A stretch of 64,000 bases of DNA, from the NCBI GenBank assembly GCA_012295275.1, contig CM022668.1, forward strand, positions 5,148,714-5,212,713. The letters run 5' to 3'. The stretch is from Chrysomallon squamiferum (Eukaryota > Mollusca > Gastropoda > Neomphalida > Peltospiridae). The notes beneath the pieces are model-generated. The model was not told the origin of the DNA, made no database searches, and saw only the letters and a program-made list of their open reading frames with translations. Shown here in pieces: positions 1 to 16,860 of this stretch. The first letter of the stretch is position 1; each line of letters opens with the position of its first letter. The position numbers were made by a program, and so were the translations under genes.

Positions 1-29
1 ATGTATCAGTATTTTTCATTATTTTACAG

Positions 30-3000
30 GATTCTTATTCTTCATGTCAAACGTTACACGTACGACACACAGATAGCTCGGCGAAGTAAAACTGGTCAGA
101 ACCTGTCTGTCTGTCGCTACTTGACACTGATGTCTCACTGTGATGAATCCACCCAGCCCCCACCAGCAGTGCCTGACATCTTCCATAATAATCTCAGGTA
201 CACATTTAGAAATTTATCTGTTCGTGTGCCTGTTAATTATGTCTAACTCTTAAAGTAATTTATAAATGTCATATTCTTCTGTATGTGTGTATGTCTCTGT
301 TTCTGTTGCTCACTTGTTTTCTCTGTCTTTCTGTGTCTCCCTTTTTTCTTTATTTTTTTATATTTTCAGTCCCCCCTTTTTTTCTTTGTCCTATTTTTCA
401 GTTCTTTTCAATTTCCCTCTTTCAACTTTTATTAAAAGTGCAAGGAAAGAATCACTTGTTTCTAACAAAGAAGAGTGTTTATTAAATGATGCAGTTGATT
501 TCCATTCATAATGTAACAACAATCATATTTCATATTTAATTATTAATGAATTACCATTAACCTAACATCATCCTTTCCTTTAATGCATACTAGAAGGTAA
601 ACTGACAGTACTTAAAATGTTGATATTTTCTTTTATTTATGCCTGTGAAAACTTAAGATACTATGATATCATTAAACTATTATTCATTCATTTACTGTTT
701 TTATGCAATCCATAATTAAAAATATCAGTACTTAAAACAATTTCTTTTTTTCCTATCAAAACTTAAGTTAGTACAACCTTACTAAACCATTACTCATTCA
801 TTTACTGGTTTAATGCAGACCATATTTAACACTGATAATTGTTATTTTCAGTCCTGTAAAAACTTTGATCACAGAAAGAGGTGATTCATCTTTATGTCGA
901 AAACTTGAATATAATTCAAGGTGAATATAACTATTTACTATCTGTTATAAGATTTTATTATTGTGCTTGCTTGGTTTATTTTCTAAAAACGACATTTTTT
1001 CTTGGAATGGGATATATTTCTTTTGTTTTATTTGTAATTTTTCTTTCTTCAGAAAAAGTAAATCTTTCTCCGAATTATAAATTTTAAAATTATTATTTTA
1101 TTTAGTTGTTTAATTTTTATATGTATTTAATTTTTAATTTTAACTTTTTTTTCTTTTGTTGTATTCTGTTTTAAAAAAAATTCCTAAAAAACCCTAAATA
1201 TCACTGCCACTATTTTCAGACTTTTTAGATTTTGCGTTTTTATTAATCTTAATAATTGTAATTTGTTATTTTCTTACAGTTATAAATTCAAAAAGGTTTC
1301 AAACCATTCTGATCAAAATACTGGATCAAAAGAAGATGAAGATAAATGTGGAGATAAGCATGACACATCTTCAGATAAAAATGCAGACAATGTTATAGAG
1401 GTTTGTTTTTGTTTCCTTACACTGAGAGTAAGCTATAATCAGGTGCTAGAATGAGATGAGGTAGATCCTTTACGTAATGATCTTTACTCTGTCGTTCATA
1501 AACTTTTGAAATGTTCATACTGTTTCACTGATTTAATTTATATAAATACTTTTCATTTCGGTGTCTTGTAAAAATAGCAAATCTGTTTTTAATTTTCAGT
1601 GTTTTATAACAGATTTTATTATAAAGGTAGTGTCTTTCTTACATAGTTAACATAGGACTTGCTGTGTATTTGACTGCTAAAATATTTACCTGTGTCAATA
1701 AAAAAAAAAAAAAATTATTGAAATAATTTGACCTAAATATAGCAAAATAAATTTAAAACAACAATTCAAAGATAAAACATTTTACTTCAGAAATACTAAA
1801 GTATAAATAATTTTGTATCAAAAGTAAATTCTATGAACATTTTGAATATTTTTTTTATTATTATAGTTTTGTGTTAAAGTAAATAAATATATTGTATTTT
1901 GGGTTATAGTTAGATAATGAGAAAGATAAACCAACAGGTGAAGATAATGATACTAAACTAGCAGAAGCTATAGAACTTAGTCTACTGCAAGCCCAGGAAA
2001 AGGAAAAGGTAAGAAAATAAAAAATAAAACAAGTAACTAGTTAAAACTAAAAGATGGCAAACTTTTTACTTCACCTGTTTCACTTTAGAGGTCAGAGTTC
2101 ACTGAGGTACAGCAGTGCCATCTGTGTATGTTGTTTTTTAACAGGTCCAGTAAATGCTTGGACATAGCCAATTTCTATTTTTATAGATGGTGGAACTGTA
2201 TTTGGTAGTAAATATCTAATAATTTTTATAAATATTTGAGGGGTTTTTTGTTGATTAAATTTGTGACTTGAGGTTCTTCTGTTCACAAGGATGCATGTAT
2301 CTTAAATAATCTTTTTGTTTTAGATAGGTTATCATCAATCTAACACAGGATTTTTATTAAACATTTAAACATTGTAAATTCGATTCTTCTCATTTGACTA
2401 GGTAAAGAAAAGAATACATGTATGGTTAAATTAGTATTTTCAACCAAAAAAACGATATTTTAAAAAATGTTCCAAAATATGGAGCTAATGACTAATTCAG
2501 AGTTTTCGTAGAATTACTTCTAGTTATTCATTAAAATTTTAGTTAGCTTTTTTTATTATTATTTTCATTTTAAACTTCCAGGAATATGGAAGCTTTGATC
2601 ATGATACTGATGATGAACTTGAAAAAGTCCTAGAGCTCAGCAGACTGGAGAGTGAGAAAATGGTTCCTGTTGGTGAGAATTTTTGTATATTACTGGTTTA
2701 GCTTAAAATGGATGTTTTCTGGGTTTGTTTTCTTCTGTAAATTAATTACTGGTAAAAATAGATGAAAATTAATGGTGGTAATGATCTTAAAAATTATCAA
2801 AGTAAAGTAAAATAACCATATAATATTTTTTTCTTATGAATATTGATTGTATTGTTGTTTTAACAGTTTATACATACATATTAAAATTAAAAATAAAATA
2901 AATATTATATATATATAGATAGATTTTATGTTTTTTATTATTATTATTATTTATTTTTTTAGGACATTTGGAAGAAAAAGATCTTCAGAAGTTATCAGAA

Positions 3001-6000
3001 GAAGAACAGCTGGAACTAGCTTTACAGAACAGTCTGATGGAGGAATCCTCTATGTTCTACAGTTCTAGAAAAACTGAAAAAGACGGAATGCAGGCATCTG
3101 AGAGTCTAAATGTGTCTAAAACATGCTCTGATGATAAAGACATCAGTGATTCAAAACAGTCATTCCAAGATGAATGCACTAAGGTGCAGGAATCAAAATA
3201 TGATGGAAGTGACATGAAAGAAACTCTTCACCATGACAATGTGGATAAAAATACTCAGAAAATGTCAGAATCTACTGTTTGCACAAATGGTATTTTGCAA
3301 GACAACAAAAATAGTGTGGATCACCGAAATTCTAAATGCAGTGGTATTCTGACTGATGGACAGAAAAACAGACAGTCAGACAATGAACATACCAGTTCTG
3401 ATTCACTGATGCAGTGGAATAAAACAGTTGTGAATAATTGTGACAGTAACAAAAAAGATGCAACACAGTTTAAAGAAATTGGAAATACAACAGATTATAA
3501 ACATAAAAACTTGAATTTTGGAAAAGGTGGTGGTGATCCAGAACAAGAAGGAAGTAAGTTTTATTTCGTTTACTATGGCATTTCGTTTATAGCATATTTC
3601 TTCAATATATTTTGCAAGTGGAATCAGCATTTTTTGTAAAAGAAAACTGTAAAAATTGTCTCACACTAACTTTTCATTTATCATGCACAGAGTGTTTTAA
3701 AAATATTAATTTTCTTCTTTGTTTAATTCCTCAAAAGAAATAAAGTGATGAAATACATTTCAGTAAGAAGCATTTACATCAATTTCAGAAATTAAGTAAA
3801 ATTTGTCCATTATTGTTGTGTATATCAATTATAATTTAAACATAAAATTAGTTATAAAAAAAAAATAATAATAATAAAAAAAATACACTAAAAGGTACTT
3901 AGCCAAGGTGGCACCTATGGCATATATTTGTATGTCTTCTGAACTTGTATTCTTGTTTGATCAGTTTAAAAATGTATTTGCTACAATAATTAACATACAG
4001 TATACTTTTAATATAGCATTTAATATTACTTAGTGAAAATAACAACATATAACATTTTATTGCAAAAATTATTTTATTACAACAGTTGCTGCATTCTCAG
4101 TTTAACTGTTTTAGTAGTTTGACATCTAATATTTAAAAAATATATATTCTGTTAAAAACTTATTCATTTAAGCAAACATATTGTGAATATAACAAAATTT
4201 GTGTTAGACATTGAATATTTTACAGTAAGAAAAAAGGTATTTCAAATGAAAATTCATTTAAAACAATGATAAAAAATGCAAATACTATATTCAGTGTTGG
4301 CTTATATGTTACTGTTAAATATTACAATCGTATTTTTTACTGTTCTGTTATTGTTATTATTATTATTATTATTTTTAAATGTGTTGGTGTTTTAAAAATG
4401 GATTTATAACAGCAAACTTACAGATTGGTAAAGTTAAATTTCTTGATTACAGTTGACTTGAGATGTTTTGAAGAGAAGGAAAATATTTTACCCGAGGCAG
4501 ATTGGTGTAATGAGCTTGATGTTTTTGGTGACACATCTTTTGAACAGGACAAACCAAAAGAAGAGGAAAATGAGGTATTGTTGTTGTTGTTGTTGCAGCC
4601 ACTATTTTATAGATAAGTAACAGCAACTATAAATTGATCTCAAGTGCATAAAAAAACAACAGAAAAAGAAAACACACAAAAAACCAACAACAATAAACAA
4701 ACCAATCAAACAAAAGCAATTACATCATGTTAAACTGAAAAATAAAAAATAAAATCATGTAGTCTGTATAGTAGGATTATTCAGCAATCTAACTGGATTT
4801 AAATAAAATAGAAGAATATATTTTGTGCTTTAAACTTTAATAATATCTTGTTTATACATTTCTGAATTGTTGCTTTTCATTGGTAACAGATATTACATAA
4901 AAAATAACAACAGTGTAATAGAACAGTATAATGCATACAAAAACTAAAAAACGTTTTCCCGTTCTAATATTTTTGTTGCATGATACATGATATAACAGAC
5001 AGCTAAGGCAGACTGTTTGGACTATTTATTCATACCATGGTTTATTATTTATTAAAATTAATTTTAAATTTAAAAAATTTAATGTGTTTGTGTGGGTAAA
5101 TGTTTTTGTATCCATGTGTTTATTGTATCTGTAGTTTATTCCTTAATCAGATTGTTTGTAATTTTAAAAGTATGTGTGAGTGTGTTTAAGGATTTTTGTA
5201 TCCATGTATTTGTTATATTTTTAGTTAACTATGCTTTATTATTTAATCAGATTGTGTGTCCACGTGTTTATTTTGTTTGTTGTGTCGTTAAATAATACTT
5301 AAACTTGATAAATTTTGTTGTTTCATGTTGAACAGGATGGTTCTTTGCCAATATCCTACAGACTTGTCAGTATTGTGAACCACATAGGAAACAGCTCGTT
5401 TACAGGTTTGTGAATAATCAGAAAACCATGGCAGATTTATATCTGTTTACCTTCATGTTGTTATCTGTAAACATAATTTTTGGCATTGATTTTAGTTTCT
5501 TTTGTAAATATAAAGGAATTGTTGCTGTTTTGACTGCAACAAGAAGTAAATTATTGAAATGTAAATAAAGAAACCTGTATTTTTATTTCAAATGTTAGTT
5601 ATTTTTGTATGCTGTTGATGTAAAATTGTGATATTTGACTTCTGCTGTCATTTTTCATTATTGTGTTTTTACTGACAAGAACATTCAATTGTTGATATGT
5701 TTTTAGTTTATTACTTTTTGAATTTTATAAATATCTTCCTCTTTTCTTTTTTTTTATGATGGAATTTTACTTGTTTCTTTTCTTGTTCTTTTTCAGGTCA
5801 TTACATCAGTGATGTGTATGACATGAAAAAACAGTGCTGGTTCAGTTACGATGACACCAGAGTGTCTCAAGTGACAGAATCAGAAATCAGAATAAAACGT
5901 CAGCGCACAGGATACATTTTCTTTTACATGCTAAAGTAAGTTTTGCTTTCAAACTGCTTCAATTTTTACTTAAAATGACAACGAGCAAGTCAAATTACAT

Positions 6001-6497
6001 TTCTGTAAGAATTTGGTTTTTATGTTTTTTTATTTAGTTTTTTTTTCTTGGGAAGGTTGTTTTGTTTACTCATTTATGATCACCAGGGTGTTTAATTCAA
6101 ACATTTTTTTTACAAAGAACTTTTTTTTTTTTTTTTTTTTGCATATGTGTAATTTATAAGAATGAAAATAAAATTTAGTGTTTCAATACAGTAAATTTCC
6201 ATATACATTTCGTAAAATAGAAATGGAGATAAATTAATAACTTCTGTTTATATAATAATGAAATTAATTTTGTTATTCAAAGTAATTTAATATGTAACAA
6301 ATGTAAATTAGAACAAAATAAATTAGGAAAGTAATTTTATAATTTATTTTAACTGGTAAAATTGTATAAGTTTTTGATATATTGTAATATTAGTTAACAT
6401 TATTATTATCATTATTATTATTATTTATTTCAGGGATTTATTTGAAGAACAGCTTAATGTTAATGCAGCACATCTATTAGTTTCCAAGGAAAGGTGA
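30..6497 (+). CDS. USP37: USP37-type ubiquitin carboxyl-terminal hydrolase, 3' part (10 exons in window)
   Basis: This is a deubiquitinating cysteine protease of the USP37/26/29 group; human USP37 stabilises cyclin A and other cell-cycle proteins (family knowledge). Exons by phase: 30-197, 852-920, 1281-1400, 1910-2008, 2582-2672, 2963-3553, 4453-4574, 5336-5405, 5797-5935, 6434-6497 (TGA 6495-6497). Exon 1 encodes RILILHVKRY, the conserved USP block. Three ubiquitin-interacting motifs follow: KLAEAIELSLLQAQ (exon 4), DDELEKVLELSRLE (exon 5) and EEEQLELALQNSLMEE (exon 6), inserted inside the catalytic domain as in USP37. Exons 8-9 carry the His box NHIGNSSFTGHYISDVYD with the catalytic His, then the C-terminal GYIFFYML. 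The Cys box and start lie left of the window. Exon 6 is a long acidic, Ser/Asp/Lys-rich linker. All phases join without a break. Assignment to USP37 rather than a sister paralog rests on the UIM layout. Confidence 0.93.
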
Positions 6498-6774
6498 AAA
6501 AGAATACAGGAAATTTATGAATAACATTTTGTACAAAGTTGTACTTAATAATATTGTGTATTTAGAATTTTTCATACAACAGTAGAGATTAGGTAACTAT
6601 ATTGTACATATTTGTAAAGAAATTAAATTATAATCAAAGTAATTTTTTTTTTTATTTTTTTTTTTTATTACTATTATTTTCTTTTAATTGTAGTGTGTAC
6701 ATATCACAGTCTGTAATGACTGGTAATGCATGTTAAAATATCATGAAAGTGAACAAGTACAGAAATTAAACTAC

Positions 6775-6780
6775 AATAAA
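6775..6780 (+). terminator. Poly(A) signal of the USP37 gene
   Basis: AATAAA lies about 280 bases after the USP37 stop in an AT-rich 3' UTR. The convergent GTPase gene ends at 6975, so the two 3' UTRs share or abut within a 478-base gap. Another hexamer could be the one used. Confidence 0.45.
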
Positions 6781-6974
6781 ATAATGTTTTATGTCTCTGT
6801 GTTGTCTTCATAAAATATTAAAACTTTTTTTTATCAATTCAACAAAAGAAGAGAATGAAGTTTATCGTAAAACTTTTTATTTATCCTAAAAATATATATT
6901 TAGGTTTCTTTTTTTTTTAAAATGAAAAGGAAAGAATGAAAAAAGATTATTAAAAAAATGACTGTGTAATTTAT

Positions 6975-7234
6975 TCAGTGTTTTGCTGATTTCGTTCCTC
7001 TCAAATCACCTGTCTGTAAATCTGCTGAGTTCCATTTATTGTCGATTCGTATTTTTGTGTCGCGACTTGTAGCAGTCCAGCCAGCAGGATGTCCTGTTTT
7101 TCTTTTGGCTAAGATTGCGCTTAAAAGATCCATGAAGAGTTCATCCACCCCTTCGCCACTTGACGCGGATGTTTCATAATATCTGTAAAACAGTGTCTAG
7201 AATGTTTAATTGTGCCAATAATCCATCTACTCAT

Positions 7235-7271
<37 letters not shown>

Positions 7272-10200
7272 GTTGCCTTTTTACTTTTGGGAGATATTAC
7301 TTCTGGAACAGAAACGAAGTAAGACAAAAACTTGGAATCCTTCATATATCTTCTTATTGCACATCTTAAATTATTCCTGTTCTTCATCATTAACAAAGGT
7401 TGATGTCATGTAAGCTTGTATTTAATTTGATTAATACAGTCTAACATGTATTATTTATTTTTATCATTCTCTTCTTTATTTTTTTTTTATTTCCCATTAG
7501 TATTTTTTTATTCATTTCATTGTAAATTTCTATCACTAAAAAGTAAACAAAATATACATCCTAGAAAAACATTAATACGTGTGACAACTACTGGAAGATT
7601 TTCATCACTCATTTATATGTATTATTTATTTTTATCATTCTCTTCTTTATTTTTTTTTTATTTCCCATTAGTATTTTTTTATTCATTTCATTGTAAATTT
7701 CTATCACTAAAAAGTAAACAAAATATATACCCTAGAAAAACATTAATACGCGTGACAACTACTGGAAGATTTTCATCACTCATTTATAGTTTTAACATAA
7801 AATTTTATTGCAGAAAAAAAGAAATAAAAAAGAAAACAAAAACAACTTACTTCAGTTTATGGTGACTTGCCCATTTCTTGCCTTCAACTGCAGATATTAT
7901 CCGCTTGTGTTTCAAGTCTATCTAAAAACAAAATGATTTTTTAACTGAATTAAGTTCAGGAACTGATTGAGGTTTAACAAAATAGTATTACCTGCTTGCG
8001 TGAAATGTCAAACTTTGTTTTTTAGCAATACATATGTATGATTACAGATAACAACCCAACTACAGACTACAAATTTTATAATTCCATAGTTTTATTAAGT
8101 AACTAAACTATAATATGATATATAGATATATGTATGTATATGAATGATTTAGAATGTTGATTTTTGTATGCCACAAGTAAGGTGGCTTTCACATTACATT
8201 CTGAGGATGGTTTGTTTTGTTTGTTTTGTTTAGGTTTTTTTTGGTTTTTTATTAAATAAGAACAAAAACATTACTGTCAATCCATGGGTTACTATTTCAG
8301 ATCCATGGCATGTAATCTTTTACACAAACTCATATCATGAAATTTTATAAATGAGATGTGAGGTGTGGTTGCAATAAGATATCAGGTAAAAGTCATAAAA
8401 AGGAGTAATTGTGTGACCTGCAGAATCAGATGACTGATAAAACCGCAGAAGTGATAAATATGTAGCAAAGCAAAACTCATGCAGCATGCAAGTTATGTTG
8501 TACTGACAGTAGTTATTTTGTCTATAAAAATAGTTGATTTGTTTTACTCTGTCTTTATTCGAAATATCCTTGAACCTGTTTAAATCAGTCTGTAAAATCA
8601 GCTCTGATATTGGAGAAGAAAATATAAATAAAAAATTACAGAGATGATGGGTTAATTACTACAGGACTTAGGTGATTTGTATTTTTAATGAACCAAAATA
8701 TATATACATGCACTGCCACACTACCAAACTAGATTATCAAACTAATGCTGTATATAAAGTATTGCATACAACTAAATTATTATACAGCTAAATAGCCTTT
8801 GTACAAAGTGAAGTTAAAAATGTGTCTAACATGCAGATAAATAAATGAGCATAAAACGATACATCAACAGGACAGAGAGATTTATAAACTGTATTTACAT
8901 TCAGCTGTTTTACATATTTGTTTAAACTGATAAATACTGGTACCTTGTTAGCAACAACAACCATTTCTGGATTTCCATTTGAATATTTCGAAGCTTCTCG
9001 AAGCCATGAATCGATACTGTCAAACGAAGCTTGACAGGTGACATCAAATACAATAAATATTGCATCTGAGCCAGTGTACAGTTCATTTCTGACATCAATG
9101 TATTCAGGACTACCTGATAGGTCCCATAAGTGAACCCTGACTGAAATAAACAATTTGAAATTATAATTTTCAGTTCACTTGACCATTCTGTTATTATTTA
9201 GAATACTTAAAAATGTCAAGAATTATAAAAGGGTGTGTTTATATTTGTACAACAAAATATTTATAAACAATGTAAAAATGCGTTAATAGTGTTGGTAGGT
9301 TAAAACTGCCATATAAACATCTGGTTCCTAGTATCTTTCTTTTAAATTCATAACTAATGTGTTTGAATGGAATAATAGTAATGAACATTAAATTTTACTG
9401 TAGAATTATCAAGTTAAAAAATGTCAATTTCTCTTAAATGTATAATTCTAGTTAACTGACATGCAGATAAAATTGTTTAAATTAATATTGTATGGTTAAA
9501 ATATTAATGTCAATTCTTTTTCTTAAATTCTTAACTATAGTTTGCTGATTGGAACAGGATAATCAGTATTAAACGTACCTTCATTTTCCTTAATACTCTG
9601 TATCTTGAATCCATAATCAACTCCAACTGTAGGCTGATATCCAGCTGTGAACTGAAACACATATTTGAAATTAAAACATAATATTTAAATAAAAATAAAA
9701 AATTATAATATAAAAAATAATAATTTTGTTTAATGATGTCAGTACAGAACAGTACAGAAATAATATACAATGGAGTGATAGTATTTTATTTTGCAGTTTG
9801 GCATTCTGACAGGAAGAAAGTCACATACATGCATATATACACTGATATATACATAGATGCATACATACGTACATACATGTACACACATGTACACACATGT
9901 ACACACCTGTACACACACACACACACACACAGAAATGCATTACACACTCCAGCAGTATCAGGTCAGTCTAACAGTTACAAACTTGGCTTTTGAATATGTA
10001 CAAAATAATAATAATAATGTGTAGTAATAGTAGTAGTCATAGAAGTAGTTGTAGTAGTGGTAATAGTGATAGTAGTAGCCCCATTTATTAGTAATATTAG
10101 CATTTACTATTATTATAACTGTTATGTTATAGTTATTATTATTGTAGTAGTAGTAGAAGTATTCTCACCTTACTTTCACAGAAATGTTTTATAAGACTCG

Positions 10201-10439
10201 TTTTTCCACTAGAAGCATTTCCAATTCCTAAAATCTGTAGACAAAATAAATTAAAAAAAAAAAAAAAAAAAAAAAACAGCATTTATGATTCTCACATATT
10301 TTCGTAACAATACATATTGTTTCCAATTTGCTTTTAAAATGCACAATCTATCAATTCTAACGCACACGCAAATAATACGTAGAAATATTTTGAATAAAAA
10401 ATTATTATTCTCTTTTTGTTTATGATGATGATGACGATG

Positions 10440-10496
<57 letters not shown>

Positions 10497-10727
10497 GAAT
10501 CTTTTCGTTGTTTGTTGAAAGGATTTTATTCGTTTCGTTTTTTGTTTTTATTTTATTTATTTATCTTTATTATTTTGTTTGTAGTTTTTTTTTTTTTTTC
10601 TTACATTTAATAATAATCATTCTTAAATTAACATATTTTCGTCTGAATTTTATCAAACCTTGATCCACGTTAGACCTGTTACTGCCTGCTGCACATCTTT
10701 AGTTAAATGACCTGGTTTCCTGTCCAT
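6975..10727 (-). CDS. DNAJC27/RBJ-like Rab GTPase lacking the J domain
   Basis: Six coding exons on the minus strand give 227 residues: 10659-10727 (ATG), 10169-10234, 9579-9651, 8944-9140, 7851-7921, 6975-7182 (TGA). All phases join. G motifs visible: G1 GNASSGKTS (P-loop), G3 WDLSGSPEY, G4 VANKID (split across the exon 4/5 junction), G5 ETSASS. The closest family I recall is DNAJC27 (RBJ), through LTWIKILGIGNA, HFCESK, PTVGVDYG and VRNELY. RBJ normally carries a C-terminal J domain of about 60 residues. Here the protein ends about 30 residues after the GTPase fold with no HPD motif, and no J-coding exon is visible before USP37. The catalytic Gln of DxxGQ is Ser (DLSGS), so intrinsic GTP hydrolysis may be weak (inference). 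There is no C-terminal prenylation cysteine. The gene is head-to-head with DNAJC22, 454 bases between the start codons. Confidence 0.9.
7446..7788. repeat. 171-bp tandem duplication (two copies)
   Basis: Two nearly identical 171-base copies begin at 7446 and 7617, differing at a few positions (for example acgtgtg versus acgcgtg). They lie in the last intron of the Rab-like gene. Because 171 is a multiple of 3, a spurious plus-strand ORF runs through both copies; it is not a gene. The high identity suggests a recent event. Confidence 0.92.
10441..10496. repeat. (TTA)n microsatellite
   Basis: Uninterrupted TTA/ATT trinucleotide tract in the first intron of the Rab-like gene. Confidence 0.95.
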
Positions 10728-11181
10728 CGCAAGGTTACGTTAATTCCATGTTTTCCATATAACCGCGTTATCGATTGAAACAGGTTCCCTGAAGGCATTT
10801 TGTATGCGTCGTTAGGGAAACGTATAAACAAAACATGGCATTATGGGATTGCAGATAAATCCTCTAGTGCGGTGGATTAAAATAACTAACAATAACATAG
10901 GGGGGAAAAAATAAAAATAAAAACACCTGTAGGCTGATATCCAGCTGTGAAAAAAAAAAATATATATATATGTATTTGAAATTAAAACATTATAATATTT
11001 AAATAAGAAATAAAAAAAATTATAACATTTAAAAATAACAAATTGCGGTAACGAATATAAAGCCACGTCAGATTTTATTTGTTTTTAGACACGAGAGAAA
11101 AGCACATCTGGGGATTTCCTTGCACGCCTTGCTCGATAAACGCTAAACGACTCGAGGTCGTCTGCTCCTGTTGTCGCCAAA
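10728..11181. promoter_or_regulatory. Head-to-head promoter interval of the Rab-like GTPase and DNAJC22
   Basis: 454 bases separate the two divergent start codons. The edges are more GC-rich than the surrounding introns, with CpGs near 10740-10810 and 11090-11180. No clear TATA box is seen for either direction. The middle holds a copy of part of the GTPase exon 3 (separate entry). A shared promoter is inferred from the geometry only. Confidence 0.5.
10927..11043 (-). pseudogene. Duplicated fragment of the Rab-like gene's exon 3 and its flanking intron
   Basis: 24 bases at 10927-10950 are identical to 9627-9650 (5' part of exon 3, coding for the TAGYQPT region). The AT-rich sequence beyond matches the adjoining intron to about 9725 with small indels. 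The offset is 1300 bases in the same orientation. On the minus strand the copy keeps an acceptor-like poly-T plus CAG and gains a CAG/GTGTTT donor-like junction, so an 18-base pseudo-exon could be recognised. It is probably inert. Confidence 0.8.
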
Positions 11182-15297
<4,116 letters not shown>

Positions 15298-15843
15298 CTA
15301 TAACTGGATTTTACAATAATTATGTAACAACGAAATATTTTCGGACCTTCGGTTTAGTCAGATGTTGAAAAGTATTTTTTAATTACTACTACTACTACTA
15401 CTACTACTATTATTTAATATCTAATGACGTTTTGGCGTAAAATGGTATTTTAAAATTCTGGTCATAGTTCTAAATTTTGAAAGTTACTGGTATCATCTGT
15501 ACCCCGCATAAACATGAAATACAGAAATAAAAACACTTTTATAACACTTAATGTTTAAAAATTTTAACACACACACACGCACACACTCACAAGAAAGACA
15601 CATATACACGGATACCATGGTTTTTGCCCTTTTTTTTTTTCAAACAAACAATAATTATTTAGAAATACGACAACCGTTTTATTCTAGGCACAAGTTTGCA
15701 AACACGAACAAACCAGCAAACGTTAACAGGTAATCCATTTCAGTCTAATGATTTCATCAAATGATCTCTATTGTTAAATACGAATCATGATCAGGCTAGC
15801 AAAATTTTGATGATTCTATAACGTTCACTTAACAAGTTCACTT

Positions 15844-15901
<58 letters not shown>

Positions 15902-16680
15902 CATCATCATCATCATCTTTTTCATTAATATCATTGTTGTTATTGATGTTGTTAATGTCAATGCTACTATATGCTATGAAGCATTTTGTAATTACGTTTT
16001 ATCGTTATGTGTATTTCGGCAAATCGAAATCTATGTTTTGAAACATGATTTGTTTCAAACTTTTATTTTATTAATAAAAACGTTATTTTTTTTAAATCAA
16101 GTTTTGCTTTGCGTTTTACTAAAATTACCAAGACCTTTGTGGATATCTTTCAAACAACCATAACTTGCAATTTAAAAAATGTCTATATAAATATTATTTA
16201 TTTATTTATTTATTTATTAAGTAATTGCAGAAAAAATAGAATAAAAAATAAAATAAATAAATAAATAAACAGAACGAGAGCTGTTTATATATTATCTTAT
16301 AATACACCTGTATGTCTGTAGGTTGTAGTAAACCATGTGAAAAAAATCAACAAAACAAAAAGAATAATATATTACACTTTACCACGAATACATTCCACTT
16401 AAACCTGTCTAGCGTGTCTTCCTATCTCTTTCTCGTTTGTATGTGTGCGTACGTGAGTGTCTGTGTCTGTATGTGCATATGTCTGAATCCACGTAATACA
16501 ACCAATGTATAAATATATTAATAATTAATAAACATTTTATTACTCCACAGTTTTATTAAATAGCTAAACGTATCAGTTTGTACAAACATATAACAACAAC
16601 AAAATAATAATAATAATAATAAATAAATAATAAAAAGAATAATAAAAAGATCCTAACGACATAGCGACGAAAATCTCAAA
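15298..16680. other. DNAJC22 3' UTR and gene-free repeat-rich interval
   Basis: AATAAA at 15526-15531 may end DNAJC22. Beyond it are ACT, (TTA)n (about 15847-15900), TATT and CA-type simple repeats. ORFs here are short and low-complexity. I see no gene. Confidence 0.6.
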
Positions 16681-16860
16681 CTTCGCAAGGTTCCGCTTTG
16701 TTCGGATGATCAAAAGTATGACGTCAAACAATTGCAATAACGTCACTCGCTGTTCGCTCGGTTCGTGGAAGGTCGTGCATTCTGGAGAACTCGTGAAATG
16801 ATTTGAAATACGCTGCTACAATCGGACATTGTCGGCGAGTACATTAAATTTATTTCTACT
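16681..16860. promoter_or_regulatory. CpG-containing promoter-like patch with a perfect CRE
   Basis: Against an AT-rich background this stretch has many CpGs and a perfect palindromic TGACGTCA at 16719-16726, followed by a CGTCAC half-site near 16741. It may be the start of the candidate spliced transcript at 18109-18912. No TATA box is evident. Confidence 0.3.

Noticed and set aside
7446-7865. 139-codon plus-strand ORF
   Set aside because: Open only because the 171-bp duplication is a multiple of 3. It is low-complexity Phe/Ser/Lys and lies antisense to an intron and exon of the GTPase gene.
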